A stretch of 64,000 nt of DNA from Linepithema humile (lineage: Eukaryota; Arthropoda; Insecta; Hymenoptera; Formicidae), in assembly GCF_040581485.1 (NCBI RefSeq), contig NC_090129.1:16255501-16319500 (forward strand). Direction: 5' to 3'. The notes under the pieces are model-generated. The model did no database searches. It worked only from the letters and a program-made list of their open reading frames with translations, and was not told the origin of the DNA. This document shows, one piece after another, positions 23,329 to 34,785 of this stretch; the first letter of the stretch is position 1, and every line of letters begins with the position of its first letter. The position numbers and the translations under genes are program-made.

Positions 23329-24109
23329 GGGTGCATTCGTTTATGCAGTTACTGCCGCAGATGTCGTTCGTTTACTCCGCCTGCGAAAATAACTGCAGCG
23401 CAGTTTGTCGTTCGTTTACGCAGGGATGTATCTCATCTGCGCAGGTACTTCGGAGGTCCTGCTCTGGATGCTCTGCTTGCAGTACTGCGTAAACGAATAC
23501 ACCCATTGCGAATCTAGCTTAATTATCTGCATCCACATTGATTAATTAAAATGTGAAAATAGATTTTATTAAAATAAAAAATCAAAAAGGGGTAGAACAA
23601 CTCCTCGAAATCGATCCCGCAAAAGTAAAAGTAATCCAAGATAAGTATTATATAATGGAAAAATTTTTTAAAGTTTACGATATTCGTATTTACAATCAAA
23701 TTAACCTAAAAATGCACACGTATTAAATGTAGATTGAAAATCTAAACACATTATAAAATTCTAAACTGTCTGAATTTTCTATAAACAAATTTTGTAATGT
23801 TTTGGGATTTGTTTTTGTAAATTTATCTCAGGTACAGGTTCTGCTGCAATAGTTCCTAACCATGTAATGATTTCGTCTACAGCTGATATAGAAAAAGGAT
23901 CAGAGAACTCTCAATTTAAGAATGTTTTGATCCCGTCTTCATTATTTTCGCAAAATTTTGTATAGACACAACGTAATGCAACTTCGCCAATGCTTTTAAA
24001 TCCATTCACGCAGCCATTCACGCAGGTGTGCGTTCGGTAAATTAGATAACGTGACTAGCAGATGATAAACGCAGTGGATGCGCTAACCGCTGCATAAACG
24101 AATGCACCC
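23329..24109. mobile_element. Nested non-autonomous elements with GGGTGCATTCGTTTATGCAG ends
   Basis: gggtgcattcgtttatgcag at 23329 is complementary to the end at 24109 and, less exactly, to one ending at 23504. The outer pair is flanked by ata on both sides. The 23329-23504 unit may be a solo MITE or an internal duplicate. No transposase. The 3-bp duplication and GGGTG start recall the element at 12856. Confidence 0.65.
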
Positions 24110-24133
24110 ATAATGTCCGAGAAAACATAGGCG

Positions 24134-24616
24134 TATACAAGGTGTCAAATAAATACAAACTAAATATGACAAAATAATAAATGAAAAATATACATATAAT
24201 ACTATATATATCACTGAAGAAAAATGTCATATACTTTTCACACTTTTATCCTTATGTAGTAAATACAAAATAACTAATTAATCAATTAATTAATATATAT
24301 ATATATATACATACACACATATATTGAATAAATAGTTATCTTTATTTTGTATTTTATGTGATAATGACTGAAATAATGAGAGTATATATCATTTCAGTTA
24401 CATAAAATACAAAATAAAGATAACTATATTCAATATGTATATGTATGTATTGAATAATTAATTAACTTATTTATTTATTTTGTATTAATTACATAAGAAT
24501 AAAAATAGGGAAAGCATATAACATATTTTTCCAATTAGGTACATAGTATTATACATACATTTTTCAAATCAAATATTTTATCATATTTAATTTATATCTA
24601 TTAGACACCTTGTATA
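24134..24616. mobile_element. AT-rich MITE with tatacaaggtgtc ends
   Basis: tatacaaggtgtcaaataaa at the left and its diverged complement at 24590-24616 (gacaccttgtata), similar for about 60 bases. The interior has (AT)n at about 24290 and a second palindrome centred near 24390 (attttgtattttatgtgat and its complement). Confidence 0.7.
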
Positions 24617-24774
24617 GGTCTATTTCGTCTCGTATGTACATCATACAGCCATACGATAGAATTTCAATTGCGAGAAAAAAGGTTAAATGATCTTATAAAT
24701 TATCCGATAAAACATAAACAAACCACACGTGTAGTAAATTACTAACTAAAAGAAATACGTATTTCTTAAAATCT

Positions 24775-25392
24775 GCCAGTTTACGAATAAATCGTCTTTA
24801 GCTCTCTTTTTTCTAAACGGTCAGCTGACGTTAGATCGCCTCTGAATATATTTATTAAAAATTGTTAGCTGACGTTAGATCGCCTCTGACAATATTTATT
24901 AAAATCTGCCAGTTCACGAATAAATCGTCTTTACCTCTCTTTTTTCTAAACGGTCAGCTGACGTTAGATCGCCTCTGAATATATTTATTAAAAATTGTTA
25001 GCTGACGTTAGATCATCTCTGGCTTTTGTAATTCTAAATTGCCAGTCCACGAGAAAACCGCCTCTGGCTTGAAGAGAAGAATAAAAATTCTCTAATGCCA
25101 GTCCACGAGAAAACCGCCTCTGGCTTGTCTTATTTTATATTGCCAGTCCACGAGAAAACTGTCTCTGGCTTGAAGAGAAGAATAAAAATTCTCTAATGCC
25201 AGTCCACGAGAAAACCGTCTCTGGCTTGTCTTATTCTGTATTGCCAGTCCACGAGAAAACCGCCTCTGGCTTGTCTTATTCTGTATTGCCAGTCCACGAG
25301 AAAACCGCCTCTGGCTTGAAGAAAAGAATAAGAATTTTCTAATGCCAGTCCACGAGAAAACCGCCTCTGGCTTGTCTTATTCTTTATTGTAA
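24775..25392 (+). repeat. Composite minisatellite
   Basis: The first part (24775-25020) alternates 'gccagttcacgaataaatcg'-type units with 'agctgacgttagatcgcctc'-type units. The second part (25040-25392) has seven copies of gccagtccacgagaaaaccg followed by cctctggcttg. Each is separated by one of two linkers: tcttattctgtat (45-bp unit) or aagagaagaataaaaattctctaa (56-bp unit). Every core begins gccag and ends ctggc. No ORF. Confidence 0.9.
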
Positions 25393-26903
25393 GATACTTT
25401 TATTACGTCATATGCTCTATGTATATATATATAATGTATATTATATGCTCCATATTATCTATATTCATATCAAAATATCTTTCTAAAAAATTGACATCAT
25501 TTTGTATACTCTTTTTACAATAAATTATAAAAGAAAAGTCAATCTTGGGCCATAATAATAAAAAATTATTAAAAAATAAATTGGCTATATTGACCCAGAG
25601 CCGGGTGTTAGATGCTCAAAAAATAATAATTAACTAAAATGTCAATTCAAACGTTTCGGCACATTTATTTCGGCCATCTTTTTTAGATTTTATTCGTTAT
25701 TCCTTTGGTTATCATATTTGTTTCGAATTGAAAAATTGTATGAAATTGTTTAAATCTATTGTAAACATACGTAATCGTATTTGGTTTCTTAAAAACTGCA
25801 TTTATCACAAGATCATATTATTTCATGTTTCCTCTGTAACGTTTGTTTATTTATTTTGATATTATCACTGAAGATGGCCGAAATAAATGTGCCGAAACGT
25901 TTGAATTGACATTTTAGTTAATTATTATTTTTTGAGCATCTAACACCCGGCTCTGGGTCAATATAGCCAATTTATTTTTTAATAACTTTTTACAATAAAT
26001 GTATATGATATATGCCATATTTTTTATTTCTAAAGCATGAAATATAAAGATATTTTTAATTTTTTGTGTTTATCATTTGTAAAAAAATCTTGATAAAAGA
26101 AACAACATTAATTTTGCGACTTGCAATAATCTGTTTCATTATATGCTTCTTTTAAATACTTACAATTAGCCTTATTTTATGTGATTAACTTGGTATTTAA
26201 AATACGTATCAAAATCGAAAATGTATTTCTATTACAGTAGAAAAGAAACATTCTTGTCTTACAACAGAAAGAAATGGTAAAATATAATATTGTCTAAAGT
26301 ACAGTCCAATAAAAACTGTTAAAATTGAACATCTTATAAAACCACTGTGATTCATGAAAAATCAGAACTATTATTTCAAAAATATAAACATATTTCGACT
26401 GTGTGTTTTAAACTGCACTACACATTCAAAATTCACAGAATAAATTTATTTCTGCAAAGTTGTGTATAATGTCAGTGGAAAAGTGATTTATTTGTTATTA
26501 CATATACATGATATTTTACCATTCCTCTCTAGTGTAAGACTACAATGTTTTCTTTCTACTAAATTAGAAATTAATTTTATATTTTGATGTGTATTTTAGA
26601 TACCAAGGTAAAATAAGGCTAATTGTAAGTATTTAAAAGAAGTATATATTGAAACAGATTATTGCAAGTCACAAAATTAATGCTTTTTTTAATCAAGATT
26701 TTTAACAAATGATAAATACAAGAAGCTAAAAATACCTTTATATTTCATGCTTTATAAATAAGTTATATGACATATACATTTATTATAAAAATATATACAA
26801 TATATAAAATGATATTAACTTTTTACATAAATACTTTGATGTGAATATACATAATATGGAGCACATAATATATACACATAAAGCACTTGAATAAAAGTAT
26901 TTC
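25390..26903. repeat. Large inverted repeat (~420-bp arms)
   Basis: The left arm is 25390-25524 plus 26000-26285. The right arm, 26513-26903, is its complement with scattered differences (for example ttatgtgtt/aaatacc blocks and the 'ttgcgacttgcaataatctg' block). The 226-bp centre has no ORF. A younger fold-back sits in the left arm. No transposase; probably a big palindromic non-autonomous transposon. Confidence 0.8.
25525..25985. mobile_element. Fold-back insert with 14-bp target duplication
   Basis: Arms 25567-25680 and 25871-25985 are near-perfect complements (attggctatattgacccaga and onward). The insert is bracketed by ctttttacaataaa (25511-25524 and 25986-25999), which occurs once in uninterrupted form in the other arm of the surrounding palindrome. 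This gives independent evidence that it is a target duplication. Confidence 0.85.
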
Positions 26904-27049
26904 ACAGAAATTAGAATATTAATGTATGTAACTAAATAATGTAAATGTTTGCAAAAATGTTGCAAAATTTATGTATAATATATACACTTTTTTTATCCTT
27001 CAGAGTGCCTTCAACTCATTTTTTTCAGCCAAGTTTCGTAGCACATAAC

Positions 27050-27052
27050 ACA

Positions 27053-27101
<49 letters not shown>

Positions 27102-27116
27102 ACACACACAACACAC
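27050..27116 (+). repeat. (CA)n microsatellite
   Basis: Almost uninterrupted ca dinucleotides, immediately left of the Tc1-like element. Confidence 0.97.
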
Positions 27117-27121
27117 ACATA

Positions 27122-28721
27122 CAGTAGCGGCGGAAAATATTTTGACAACGCGTTTTTTGCAGATAAAACGCACACCGGGCGCGCTGTTGATTAGAAGTTG
27201 TTGTTAGTGAACACTTTTCTGCAGTCTGCAGCGGTGACAACATCAGTCTTGATTGAGTGGATGTTTCGTTTCGGAAGTGCTGCTGTTATCTTTAATCTGT
27301 AAGTCGAAAAGTATTTTGACACAGAAGGTTTTGTCTAAAAGAGACACGCAGGGGCTCACGTAAGTTACTTTATTTACGGTTTTTGTTTACTTTATGTTTT
27401 GTTTATATTCAGGAGTTATGCCAAAACAAAAGGAATACTCCGACGACATAAAGTCGGCTGTTATTGCAGCATTGAAAAATGGAAAATCTCAAGCTCAAGT
27501 AGCGAGGGATTTTAATCTGAGCAGATAATCTCGGTTTGGAACCGTAAAGAGCAGTCCACAGGCTCGGTTAGCAACAAACAAAGATCGGGCCGACCGCCAA
27601 AACTCACTGACCACGTATCTAGGATTATCCGCCGCATGAGTGTCGCTAATCCACGTCTGACAGCAGCTGACAATAAGAGAGATCTAAATAAGAATCACAG
27701 TCTTGACATTAGTTTAACCACTGTAAAACAATGCCTCCGCAACACGAATTTGTTTGGCAGACGCCCTTCCAAAAAGCCATTTATATTCGCGAGGAACAGA
27801 AAGGCGCGTCTCAAATTTGCTCAAAAGTACAAAAACTGGACTAGTCAGGAGTGGGCTCGTGCGCTGTGGAGCGACGAAAGCAAGTTTAATATGTTCTCAT
27901 CTGATGGAATAAGGTATATTAGACGACCTCCAAACAAAAGAGATGACCCCAAGTATCAGGTACCGACCGTTAAGCACGGTGGTGGCCATGTCATGGTTTG
28001 GGGCTGCTTCTCTCGTTCAGAAGTCGGTCCGTTAGTCGAAGTGAAAGACATCATGGATCGATTTCGTTATTGCGAAATACTGCAGAATCACATGCTGCCT
28101 TATGCTAAGCGCAACCTTGCCAGAAACTGGATTTTCCAGCAGGATAACAATCCGAAACACACCTCTGCACATGTAAAAAAGTTTTTTACGTCTAAGAAGA
28201 TTAAAGTTCTAGAGTGGCCAAGTCAGAGTCCCGACCTAAACCCGATAGAACATCTATGGGAAGAGTTAGATAGACGGATTAGAAAAAGAAAATTCTCCAG
28301 AAAACAAGATCTGATGGCCTGTCTTGCAGAAGAATGGAAGGAAATACCATTAACTGTGATCACCAAACTTATTGACTCTATGCCGGCAAGATGTGCGGCT
28401 GTGATCAAATCTAAGGGCTTTGCCACTAAATATTAAAGCTTCTGATGTAATCAAATTAATTTTCGGTGGTTAATTACAGGTTTTGTTTGGAAGTTGCAAC
28501 AGATAATGGTTTTGTCAAAATACTTTCTTTCTACATTTGTTTAAAAAATGTAAAAAATAACGCAGTTTTCGTTTTTAAATGTGATATTTGTTTTTTCTTT
28601 TTTTTCTACTGAGAGGCATTGTTGCTTTTGGACAAATATTATAACTTTGTTATAACTGTTTCAAAAATAAATATTTATTTTCTATAAATTGTGCTCGTCA
28701 AAATACTTTCCGCCGCTACTG
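27122..28721 (+). mobile_element. Tc1-like transposon
   Basis: 1600 bp, with inverted ends cagtagcggcggaaaatatt and its diverged complement (aaatactttccgccgctactg), and a duplicated TA at 27120-27121 and 28722-28723. One transposase gene inside. Confidence 0.93.
27418..28436 (+). pseudogene. Tc1-like DD34E transposase, one frameshift
   Basis: ATG at 27418 opens the N-terminal helix-turn-helix region (YSDDIKSAVIAALKNGKSQ). At about 27525 the frame shifts by one base: a TAA follows in the first frame, while the second continues ISVWNRKE and RSGRPPKL. From 27636 the frame is open to 28436 with WSDESKFN (Asp), IFQQDNNPKHTS (Asp) and SPDLNPIEHLWEEL (Glu) at the DD34E spacing. One indel separates it from an intact gene, so it is probably a recent death. 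Confidence 0.9.
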
Positions 28722-28723
28722 TA

Positions 28724-29200
28724 ACTAACCTAAAAGATTCTGTATATGACAGATAGCACTGAGAACTGTATAGCGCCTCTATCTCAAAATCCCGGAACTA
28801 ATCTATTGCTCTTTTTTACCTCATTATCGTTTATATTGCACGCATGCTTTGCATAAATTCTAATTCAAGAAACATTTTTAGACTACATCTCTGAACTCAA
28901 TTCTAACAGTTCCCTATTAATCTTTGATATATTCTCTTTCGGCCGCAATGTTAATTTTGCACCTGCAAGCTGTATAATTTTTATATTAAACAAATATTTG
29001 TATGCACCGACAGCTTGTCGGTAAAATTTCCAAATTTTTTCTGTTTTTTGTTTTAAATGTTATACCAGCCGATTCTTTAGCATGTATACTTTAATCACCT
29101 AAAAGGATTTGTAATTCTATACATGCAATAAAAAAATTTTCTTAAACTACGAAATTAATTTTTCGTCGGTAAAACAGTACTACTCCAGCATCGCCTTAAC
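28724..29200. other. No gene recognised
   Basis: AT-rich. It contains a short ccgacagcttgtcgg palindrome near 29007. Near 29185 the sequence actccagcatcgccttaa resembles the Polinton-like terminus, but it overlaps the end of the hAT-like ORF remnant. Confidence 0.4.
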
Positions 29201-30090
29201 GGAAACTTTTTTTACGTTGGCTACTAATGCATCAACGGTTTTGTAATTTTCCCGTACTTCCTCGGCAACTCGATGCATACCATGGGCAAGACATGTAAGG
29301 TCATTTTCGAAAATTCTTGCGACAGATTTTCTGCTGCCTTGCACATGTATGGAGCGGCGTCTGAGAGAAATAGCAAAACTTTCTCATATCTGATGCCATT
29401 TGGCCACAATAAATTAAGCGAATTCTTAAAAAGTTCTGCTATCGTCTTATTATTTGCTTTTTCTAATACTGCGGAATCAAGTAAAAAAGCTTTTCCAGGC
29501 TTGTCTGGAAGTAAAGTGCCAACTATCGTATTGGTAACTTTACGACCCTTAATGTCAGTACTTTCATCGATTGATATCCAAATTGAATGATCCCCGATTT
29601 CTTCGCGTATTCGATTGAGAACGTCCGTGTAGCATTCTTTTAAAACATTCTTTCGTATAGTCGATTCCGAAGGAACTTTTCTCTTAGTGTACTTTTCTAG
29701 AAATGTACGAAGGTGCTCGTTTTCCAATTTCCAAAAAGGAATGTCTGCTGCGATCATTGCCGTACAGAGATCTCTCTCAAATTCATTTTGGCTCTCACAA
29801 ATTGGCTTGTTCAATATTTCGTCATTCTCGGCATCAGACGACTCATACTGCATATATTCCGTATGTTTTTTGGAAGCTATATGCTTAACAAAAGCACTGC
29901 TTGCGGTGGTATGTATGTCGATGCGGCATATTTTACAAAATATTGCATCGTTTTTAATGGAAAAAACATTTTCCCCAAATTTTTTCAAAATTTCCGGGCT
30001 TTTTTCCGGAATAAATCGCCGCTTTCTATTTATGGTAACTAAAATGAGAAATTTCGCGCAGACAGATACTCTAACAAAACTAATGAACAA
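29200..30090 (-). pseudogene. hAT-like transposase remnant (CGGBP1/ZBED-like type)
   Basis: Open from 30090 to 29224 on the minus strand. A C2H2-type BED-like segment (FCKICRIDIHTTASSAFVKHIASKKH) is followed by IWISIDESTDIKGRKV and LLFLSDAAPYMCKAA. Near 29330 a one-base shift moves the continuation (LTCLAHGMHRVAEEV) into another frame. Homology stops at about 29200 in the middle of the catalytic domain. The C-terminal dimerisation region is missing. A start codon in frame at the usual place is not obvious. Confidence 0.75.
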
Positions 30091-31461
30091 GTGTACAGTC
30101 GAGCAATACGGTGAAAGAAAAATAATGTGGAACTAAGAAAGAAATATATACCCTGGAAATGTCATGAAAAAGATGAATTTTGTTTTCGCGAGACGTAGAG
30201 ATTCAACGTCATTTGTTTTCATCGGCGTTTCATCCATGCTGAACTGCTGTACCGAACGCCACGAGCGCGACATGGTGGGGAGAACTAGCTACGGTTGCTC
30301 GATCTGAGAACTTAAATCCGGGCTCTAGTCATGACAATGATACTATGGAATGTACTTCTGAATTCTTTGAGTCATTGAATGAAGCAAGTGGATCAGTAAT
30401 CTTGCCTAATAATTGTCGTGAGTTGGGATTGGAAATAAATCATCAATTAAATGTCAACTCAATGGAATTGGAAGATGTCGGTAACGAAGTTTTATATAAT
30501 ACTGCTATTGAATCAAATCTGTTTACTGAAAATGTTGCGCAGTTTTATTTGAAACTGGAATGCCAATACTTACTTCCAGCAACGACTATTCAATATATAA
30601 CAACTGAAGTAAGTAAAGTGCTCGGAGAAACGCAAGAAATTATAAAAAACAAATTGACAGAACGGCTTACAACAGAAGGCATATCACAGCAACAAATAGC
30701 TAGTATTTTAAAAGAGGCTTTTAAACTCTGATCTTGTAATAAAAACTAACGAGATACTTAACACAAATTTTAAAAGGAAAAAATTTTATAAAAATAAGTT
30801 TTATTATGTCAGTCCTGTTCAGGTTATAATTGATCAACATAAAATAACATCTTTTGTTTACGTACCTCTAATAGAAACATTGAAAAGATTTTTTATGGAT
30901 AAATCTGTTCAAAATGAACTTGGACATCAAGAAGAACCTCGTAAAGAAGATGTCCTACAAGATTTTATGGATAGAAACGTTTACAAAAATAATAAGTTTT
31001 TCAAAGAAAATCCAGATACTTTACGAATCATATTGTATCAAGATGCATTCGAAATAGTAAATCCAATAGGAGCTGCAAAAAAGGAACATAAATTACTGGC
31101 TATTTACATGAGTCTCGGAAATGTTCCTCATTATCTGCGATGTCATATTAATTCCATTAATATTAAACTTGTTGCCCTTTGCAAAGAATCAGACTTTAAA
31201 CATAAAACAGTTTATGGTAAAGTGGTGACAGATTTAAAAAAAATTGAACAAGAAGGAATAGAATTTAATGGAAAATTTATAAAAGGCTCTCTTGTTTTCA
31301 TTACCGGTGATAATCTTGGAAGCCACAGATTAGGTGAATTTATTGAAAATTTTAGTACTTGTCAATATCTGTGTAGATTTTGCTTGATAACGAGAGACGA
31401 ATTTAACCAGGAAGATGGTGCATACAAAACATATACTTCCAGAACTATCGAGTCATATAAT

Positions 31462-31757
31462 TGTAGGGACTTGGTAGAAACGACAGCGAAATAATTAATA
31501 AAAGTATAAGTATATTTTAGAATAATTACAAGGATGTGTTCACTAGCCGACGGACGAACGAGAACTCTGTCTCCGTGGCTCGCATCGGCGGTCAGCCTCA
31601 TGTTTTTCGCTAAGTCATTTAGCTCGTCTTTTGTATCGAGAGGCGTTTATTGTTTATCAACTGCCTTACATCGGCTAATGTTTTGAAACACCGATGTCTT
31701 GCTCGACCTAACCGTCTCGTTTTCTAACATTCCCAAATGTGATATTTTACTTCTACA
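31462..31757 (-). repeat. Gypsy 3' LTR
   Basis: 296 bp; same ends as 36214-36509. The minus-strand bases just upstream (caggacggccgag) serve as the purine-rich tract. Confidence 0.95.
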
Positions 31758-31786
31758 CTCGGCCGTCCTGACACTGTAATCTGACC

Positions 31787-34348
31787 TCAGATTTCGTCTT
31801 GGCTGTCGGAATCCTCGAGAGAATCGACTGTTCCTAACCAGGGCTTCATACAATCGGCAGCCGTCGAGGTTTCGGATGGTCCCTCGTGATCACCTATCTT
31901 TTTTACCACATATCTATTGTTACGCAATGCCTTAATTATTTGATAAGGCCCTAGAAATTTAGCGGCGCATTTCAAACCTGGACCTAATTGAGTTCTTTTA
32001 ATCGCTACTAAATCATCTTCGCGGTACTGTCTCGCTTCTTTCCGACGCTTATCATAAGTTCGTTTATTTTCTTCTTGTGTACGTATTATACATTTTCGCG
32101 CTTGTTCTCTCAACTCATCTCGACTTTCTTGGAATATTGCTTCCTATTCGCCTTCCATCAATTCTTTTATCTCAGGATCGTCTTTTAATCTCATATGTGT
32201 ACCGAACATTAGTTGAAATGGAGTTTTACTTGTACTTCGATTCGCTACCGCATTTAGATATTGCTGCGTTCGATCTAAATATTTATACCATTCCTTCGGC
32301 CGAGGCGCTGTCAATTTTGTCAGTATCGGTATCAAGGTTCGATTTATTCTTTCTACTTGGCCGTTTCCTCGCGGAATACCCGTGGTAATAAGTACATGCT
32401 TAATGTTTTCCTTTTGACAATATTCACGAAACTCGTTTGATGTAAAAGCAGTTCCCCTGTCCGAGATAATTCTTTTTGGATTTCCAAAAATAACGGCCAA
32501 TTTATTCAATTTATCTAAAACTTCTGCCGAGCTAGTTGATCGCGTCCCGAACAACCACACAAATTTTGAAAATGCATCCACGACTACAAAAATATATCTA
32601 TATCTTTTTTTAGTTGAAGGAAGTGGCCCAAGATGATCAATATGATAAGTTTCGAGAGGCACATCACCTTTAGGTATAGGATTTAAATAGCCATCCAGCC
32701 TGCCTGCTTTCTTATTTGCTAAAATACAATTCACACAATTTCGAATAATTTTTTCGACTGTTTTACGCATGTTGGGAAACCAATAATTTCGTTTTATAAG
32801 CGCTTCTGTTTTTTCGACCGCAAAATGCCCATTTTCATGAACACGCCGTGCTATTTGAGATTGTAAGCATTTCGGCACTACCAATTGTATATCGCCGTCG
32901 TTTTCTTTGAACAGTAGTCCGCCTCTCACAACATACCCGTCGCATTGTCGCGTGTCCGCTAGCAAGTAAATATTTTGTAAGCTCGCATCCTTTCGTTGAG
33001 CCTTTCGAATTCTGGCTATAACGCTTTCTTCCGACTCATCTATTAGCATACTACATGGAAGGGGATATCGGCTTAGCGCATCTACATGTATCATATTTTT
33101 GCCTGGGCGATGTACTATACTATAATCGAACTCTTCAAGTAGCAAAGCCCATCTGGCGACGCGAACACAGAGATCCTTCTTATTTAATGTCAATGAGAAC
33201 GCCTGGCAATCAGTAACAATTTTAAAAGTAATTCCTAATAAATAAATTCTAAATTTTCGCAGCGCCTTTATTATCGCTAACGTTTCCAATTCGTAACTCG
33301 TGTATTTCATCTCGGCATCGGTTGTTTTTCTGCTCGCATAATATATCGGATGTAGTGCATTATCGTCGTCACATTTCTGAAATAATATAGCGCCGTAACC
33401 GTACATGGAGGCATCCGTGTGTAATTCCGTTTCTGCTTTTTGTTTATATAATTTCAATACCGGCTTAGTACTTAATATAAATTTTAATCGATCAAAAGCT
33501 TCTTTTTCTTTCACACCAAATTCAAATTTTGTATCCGCTTTCAATAAATTACTCAGAGGTCTGGCAACCAGCGCATAATCTTTAATAAATTTACGGAAGT
33601 ATCCCGTTAGACCTAAAAAGCTCTGTATTTGCTTCGCGTTTTCCGGCTGCGGAAATTTTATCACGGCTTCGGTTTTACTTTCGGTAGGGCGCACCGTACC
33701 TTTCTCAATAATATGACCTAAAAATTCGATTTTAGTCTGTAGAAATTGACACTTTTTCCAGTTGATATTTAATCCAAAGTCTTCGGCAACGCACAAGGTT
33801 TTCTCAAGATTTACTAACGCGATTTTAAAATCCGTGGACGGAATAATTAAATTGTCCATGTATGTCAAAACCACGCCGTCTCTAATCAAATCCCTAAATA
33901 CCCAATTTATGAACTTCTGGAATATTGCCGGAGAGTTACATAAACCGAAAGGCACGTAAAGGAATTCATATTGACCGTCTAGAATTATAAAAGAGGTATA
34001 CCTTCTGCTCTCCTTTTCCACCGGAACATGAAAAAATCCGTTCTTCAAGTCAATTGTACTAAATACCGTAGCTCCTTGAAGAGCGTCCAATTGATCGTCA
34101 ATTAACGGAAGTGGGTATCGATCTTTTATCACCCTTTTGTTTAACTGCCTATAATCGACACACAACCTTGTTTCCCCCGTCTTTTTTTTTACTAAAACCA
34201 CTGGACTCGCGTATTCCGAAAGCGATGGTTGGATGATACCCTTGGCCAGCCACTCGTTCACGTGCGCGTTTACCTGTTCCTTCTCTCCAGGTGACAAGCG
34301 CCGAGGTCTCTGATATACTGGTTCATTATCTCTAAGAACTATATTCAT
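31787..34348 (-). pseudogene. Gypsy pol: RT, RNase H, integrase
   Basis: Open from 34348 to 32144, then an in-frame TAG, then open again 32113-31787. RT shows LCVDYRQLN and LTYMDNLIIP, where the usual YxDD box reads YMDN, a change at the second catalytic Asp. RNase H has TELHTDASMYGYGA. Integrase has the HHCC region (HENGH; CVNCILANK), the core Asp residues in YHIDHLGPLP and ISDRGTAF, and Glu in GQVERINRTL. The part after the stop is the basic integrase tail. The YMDN and the stop both argue against autonomy. Confidence 0.9.
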
Positions 34349-34356
34349 TTTAATTT

Positions 34357-34785
34357 CTATCTCGTGCTTTTTTTTTTAGGATTATACTTATCGATTAAAA
34401 CTTTTATAATGCCTCTATGTTCGGTAGTCACGTGAGATAAATCGATATCGCTATCTTCGCTAATACAATTTATTTTAAATATTTCCGGAAGACTATCCGA
34501 TGCTTGCATTTCCGAACGCGGTTTTCGCATCGTAATTTTCCCTTCTTCAACATACAAATTTACTTGGTCAAGGAGATCGGTTCCTAAGAGCAAATCGTGT
34601 CGCATCAAGTCATTTGGCACCACTGACAGGCTTATCGCAAAGTTTTCGTCGTCAATCTCGATTTCCGCATTAAATTGGCCCATAGTTTTATGATTTTCTG
34701 CGCCTATACCGCGAAATATGATCTCTCGACGTGTCAAGCTTGGCGATCCTAATTTAAAATACTGCTCTTCGCGTATCAACGACAA
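34357..34785 (-). pseudogene. Gypsy protease region
   Basis: Continues the retropepsin after the DTGSD motif, which lies at the end of the gag frame. The frame moves by -1 immediately after that motif, without an obvious heptameric slippery site. Typical HDLLLGTDLL flap/C-terminal landmarks follow. At its 3' end a run of ten A (34369-34378 on the plus strand as T) precedes another -1 change into pol. Either slips are used in translation or these are one-base losses. Confidence 0.75.

Noticed and set aside
24775..25392. CRISPR-like look of repeated cores and linkers
   Set aside because: Only two linker sequences recur, the setting is an animal genome full of introns and retroelements, and there are no cas genes. 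It is a minisatellite.
25865..25905. Hammerhead ribozyme
   Set aside because: CTGAAGA and GAAAC words are present, but stem II has only about three pairs with a bulge and no convincing cleavage triplet; reported only as a resemblance.
26945..27243. Open frames over the CA repeat
   Set aside because: Poly-Thr-His and poly-Cys-Val frames arise from the dinucleotide repeat.
29170..29200. Third copy of the aagGcgatgctggagt terminus with the same spacing to ccgacg
   Set aside because: It overlaps the tail of the hAT-like frame and the similarity is only about 22 bases; kept as a note, not a terminus.
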